From contig CANREN010000008.1 in NCBI GenBank assembly GCA_947629705.1, positions 1 through 64,000 of the forward strand: a DNA stretch of 64,000 nt. Reading direction: 5' to 3'. The notes under the pieces are model-generated. The model was not told the DNA's origin. It made no database searches and saw only the letters and a list, made by a program, of their open reading frames with translations. Each line of letters opens with the position of its first letter. Position 1 is the stretch's first letter. The translations under genes and the position numbers were made by a program. The DNA comes from an uncultured Alistipes sp. (GTDB lineage: Bacteria; Bacteroidota; Bacteroidia; Bacteroidales; Rikenellaceae). Positions 62,393-64,000 of the stretch are shown in pieces.

Positions 62393-64000
62393 TTATTCGG
62401 ACATCAGAATCTCGAGCATCTTGATGGCCGACTTCGCGATCGGCGTGCCCGGGCCGAAGATGGCTGCGGCACCGTCGCGATAGAGTTCGTCGTAGTCCTG
62501 ATGCGGGATGACGCCGCCCACGGTTACGATAATATCCTCGCGACCCAATTTCTTCAGCTCGGCGATGATCTGCGGTACCAACGTCAGGTGTCCTGCCGCT
62601 AACGACGACACGCCGACGATATGCACGTCGTTCTCGACCGCCTGTTTGGCAGCTTCGGCCGGTGTCTGGAACAACGGCCCCATGTCGACGTCGAAACCGA
62701 CATCCGCATAGCCCGTAGCCACCACCTTCGCTCCGCGGTCGTGTCCGTCCTGGCCCAATTTGGCGACCATGATACGGGGCTGACGACCCTCTTTCTTGGC
62801 AAATTCGGCGCACAGCGCTTTCGCCCGTTCGAAATCCGAATCCTGTTTCATGCTTGAACTGTACACTCCTGATATGGAACGAATTACTGCCTTGTAACGT
62901 CCGACGGCCACTTCGCAGGCATCCGAGATTTCGCCTAACGTCGCGCGGACTTTGGCCGCTTCGACCGCCAGCGCCAGCAGATTGCCCTGCTTGGTCTCCA
63001 CGCATTCGGTGATGGCTGCCAGCGCCTGTTTTACAGCGGCTTCGTCGCGGTTTGCGCGAAGCTCTTTCAGCCGTTTGATCTGGCTTTCGCGCACGGCCGT
63101 ATTGTCGACGGCCAGAATGTCGATGGGAGCTTCTTTCTCCAACCGGTATTCGTTCACGCCGATGATCTTCTGCTCGCCCGAGTCGATCCGCGCCTGCGTC
63201 CGGGCGGCCGACTCTTCGATACGCATCTTCGGAATGCCGGTCTCGATGGCTTTCGCCATGCCGCCTAACTGTTCGACCTCCTGGATATGTTCCCAAGCCT
63301 TGTGCGCGATTTCGTTGGTCAGCGTCTCCACATAGTAGGAGCCTGCCCACGGATCGACGCTGCGGCATACCGAGGTCTCCTCCTGGATGTAGATCTGCGT
63401 GTTGCGGGCGATGCGGGCCGAGAAGTCGGTCGGCAGGGCGATCGCTTCGTCGAGGGCGTTGGTGTGCAGCGACTGCGTATGGCCCAATGCCGCGCCCATC
63501 GCCTCGATGGCCGTGCGGGCCACGTTGTTGAACGGATCCTGCTCCGTGAGCGACCAACCCGACGTCTGGGAGTGGGTGCGCAGGGCGAGCGATTTGGGAT
63601 TCTTCGGGTCGAACTGTTTGACGATCTTGGCCCACAGCATACGGGCCGCACGCATCTTGGCGATCTCCATGAAGTGGTTCATGCCGATGGCCCAGAAGAA
63701 CGACAGACGCGGCGCGAAGGCGTCGATGGACATGCCCGCATTGATACCGGCGCGCAGATACTCCAAACCGTCGGCTAGCGTATAGGCTAGTTCAATGTCG
63801 GCTGTGGCGCCTGCCTCCTGCATGTGGTAGCCCGAAATGGAGATGGAGTTGAACTTGGGCATGTTCTTCGAGGTGTACTCGAAGATGTCGGCGATGATGC
63901 GCATCGAAAATTCGGGCGGATAGATATAGGTGTTGCGCACCATGAACTCTTTCAGAATATCGTTCTGGATCGTACCGGCCAGCTGGTCGAGCGTGCAGCC
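62393..64000 (-). CDS. mutB: Methylmalonyl-CoA mutase large subunit (5' end beyond the window)
   Basis: An adenosylcobalamin-dependent mutase converting succinyl-CoA and (R)-methylmalonyl-CoA, on the route to propionate. 535 residues of about 710 are present. The reading frame runs off the right edge; the visible start is [19 protein letters not shown], well inside the TIM-barrel domain. Further on come [24 protein letters not shown] and [19 protein letters not shown]. The C-terminal B12-binding domain has [11 protein letters not shown] with the cobalt-ligating histidine, then SSLAAGH and VGGVIPHQD. An in-frame ATG at 63943 is internal, not the true start. The small subunit gene would normally lie upstream, outside the window. 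Confidence 0.96.
   Translation of the reverse strand, partial: GCTLDQLAGTIQNDILKEFMVRNTYIYPPEFSMRIIADIFEYTSKNMPKFNSISISGYHMQEAGATADIELAYTLADGLEYLRAGINAGMSIDAFAPRLSFFWAIGMNHFMEIAKMRAARMLWAKIVKQFDPKNPKSLALRTHSQTSGWSLTEQDPFNNVARTAIEAMGAALGHTQSLHTNALDEAIALPTDFSARIARNTQIYIQEETSVCRSVDPWAGSYYVETLTNEIAHKAWEHIQEVEQLGGMAKAIETGIPKMRIEESAARTQARIDSGEQKIIGVNEYRLEKEAPIDILAVDNTAVRESQIKRLKELRANRDEAAVKQALAAITECVETKQGNLLALAVEAAKVRATLGEISDACEVAVGRYKAVIRSISGVYSSSMKQDSDFERAKALCAEFAKKEGRQPRIMVAKLGQDGHDRGAKVVATGYADVGFDVDMGPLFQTPAEAAKQAVENDVHIVGVSSLAAGHLTLVPQIIAELKKLGREDIIVTVGGVIPHQDYDELYRDGAAAIFGPGTPIAKSAIKMLEILMSE

Overview
The window looks like chromosome from a Bacteroidales bacterium. High G+C in the coding DNA and the gene set point to an Alistipes-like (Rikenellaceae) gut anaerobe; the genus is inference. 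The evidence is: many start-proximal boxes matching the Bacteroidetes -7 consensus TAnnTTTG, sometimes with a -33 TTTG about 19-20 bases upstream; a Porin_10-type outer-membrane protein; a ribosomal protein S16 with a long C-terminal tail; an RND efflux operon with lipoprotein adaptor and channel; and anaerobic central metabolism (KorAB 2-oxoacid:ferredoxin oxidoreductase, methylmalonyl-CoA mutase, NadB, NADP-type glutamate dehydrogenase).

Layout. 1-362: A+T-rich left edge and the gdhA terminator. 363-7409: minus-strand block OPT peptide transporter > pepT > nadE > gdhA, with a MazG-like gene upstream; it reads as peptide uptake, peptide cleavage and nitrogen/NAD metabolism. 7497-10440: tRNA-Ala, then rpsP > rimM > mnmA (minus), then tRNA-Arg. 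10488-12850: manC > murF (minus). 12939-20478: plus-strand run pssA, porin, lytic transglycosylase, YitT, miaB, DEAD-box helicase. 20638-22261: engB and prs (minus). 22622-25756: one large, A+T-richer restriction-modification gene, the clearest accessory gene here, beside tRNA-Leu. 26037-31064: nadB > prfC > uvrC (minus). 31352-38319: gcvH > mdh > M48 protease, dapD > birA, recG > DUF3108 (minus). 38393-41046: queA, tRNA-Lys and a secreted choloylglycine-hydrolase-family enzyme. 41130-46076: aspS (minus) divergent from korAB (plus). 46224-48726: MBL hydrolase > trmD > lpxB (minus). 48922-53567: rlmD, ZIP transporter, Ca2+/Na+ antiporter (plus), mutY (minus), a small GNAT (plus). 53636-61404: gpmA and an AraC regulator (minus), divergent from the RND tripartite pump. 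61645-62314: CD225-like and DUF2752 membrane proteins. 62393-64000: 5'-truncated methylmalonyl-CoA mutase.

Most of the window is housekeeping DNA with short intergenic spacers. The parts worth a second look are the solitary restriction-modification protein and a dispersed, promoter-carrying repeat found in four copies (upstream of rimM, nadB, the MBL hydrolase and rlmD), two of them head to head around a strong palindrome. No CRISPR array, transposase, integrase or rRNA gene was seen. I found no convincing undescribed multi-gene system.
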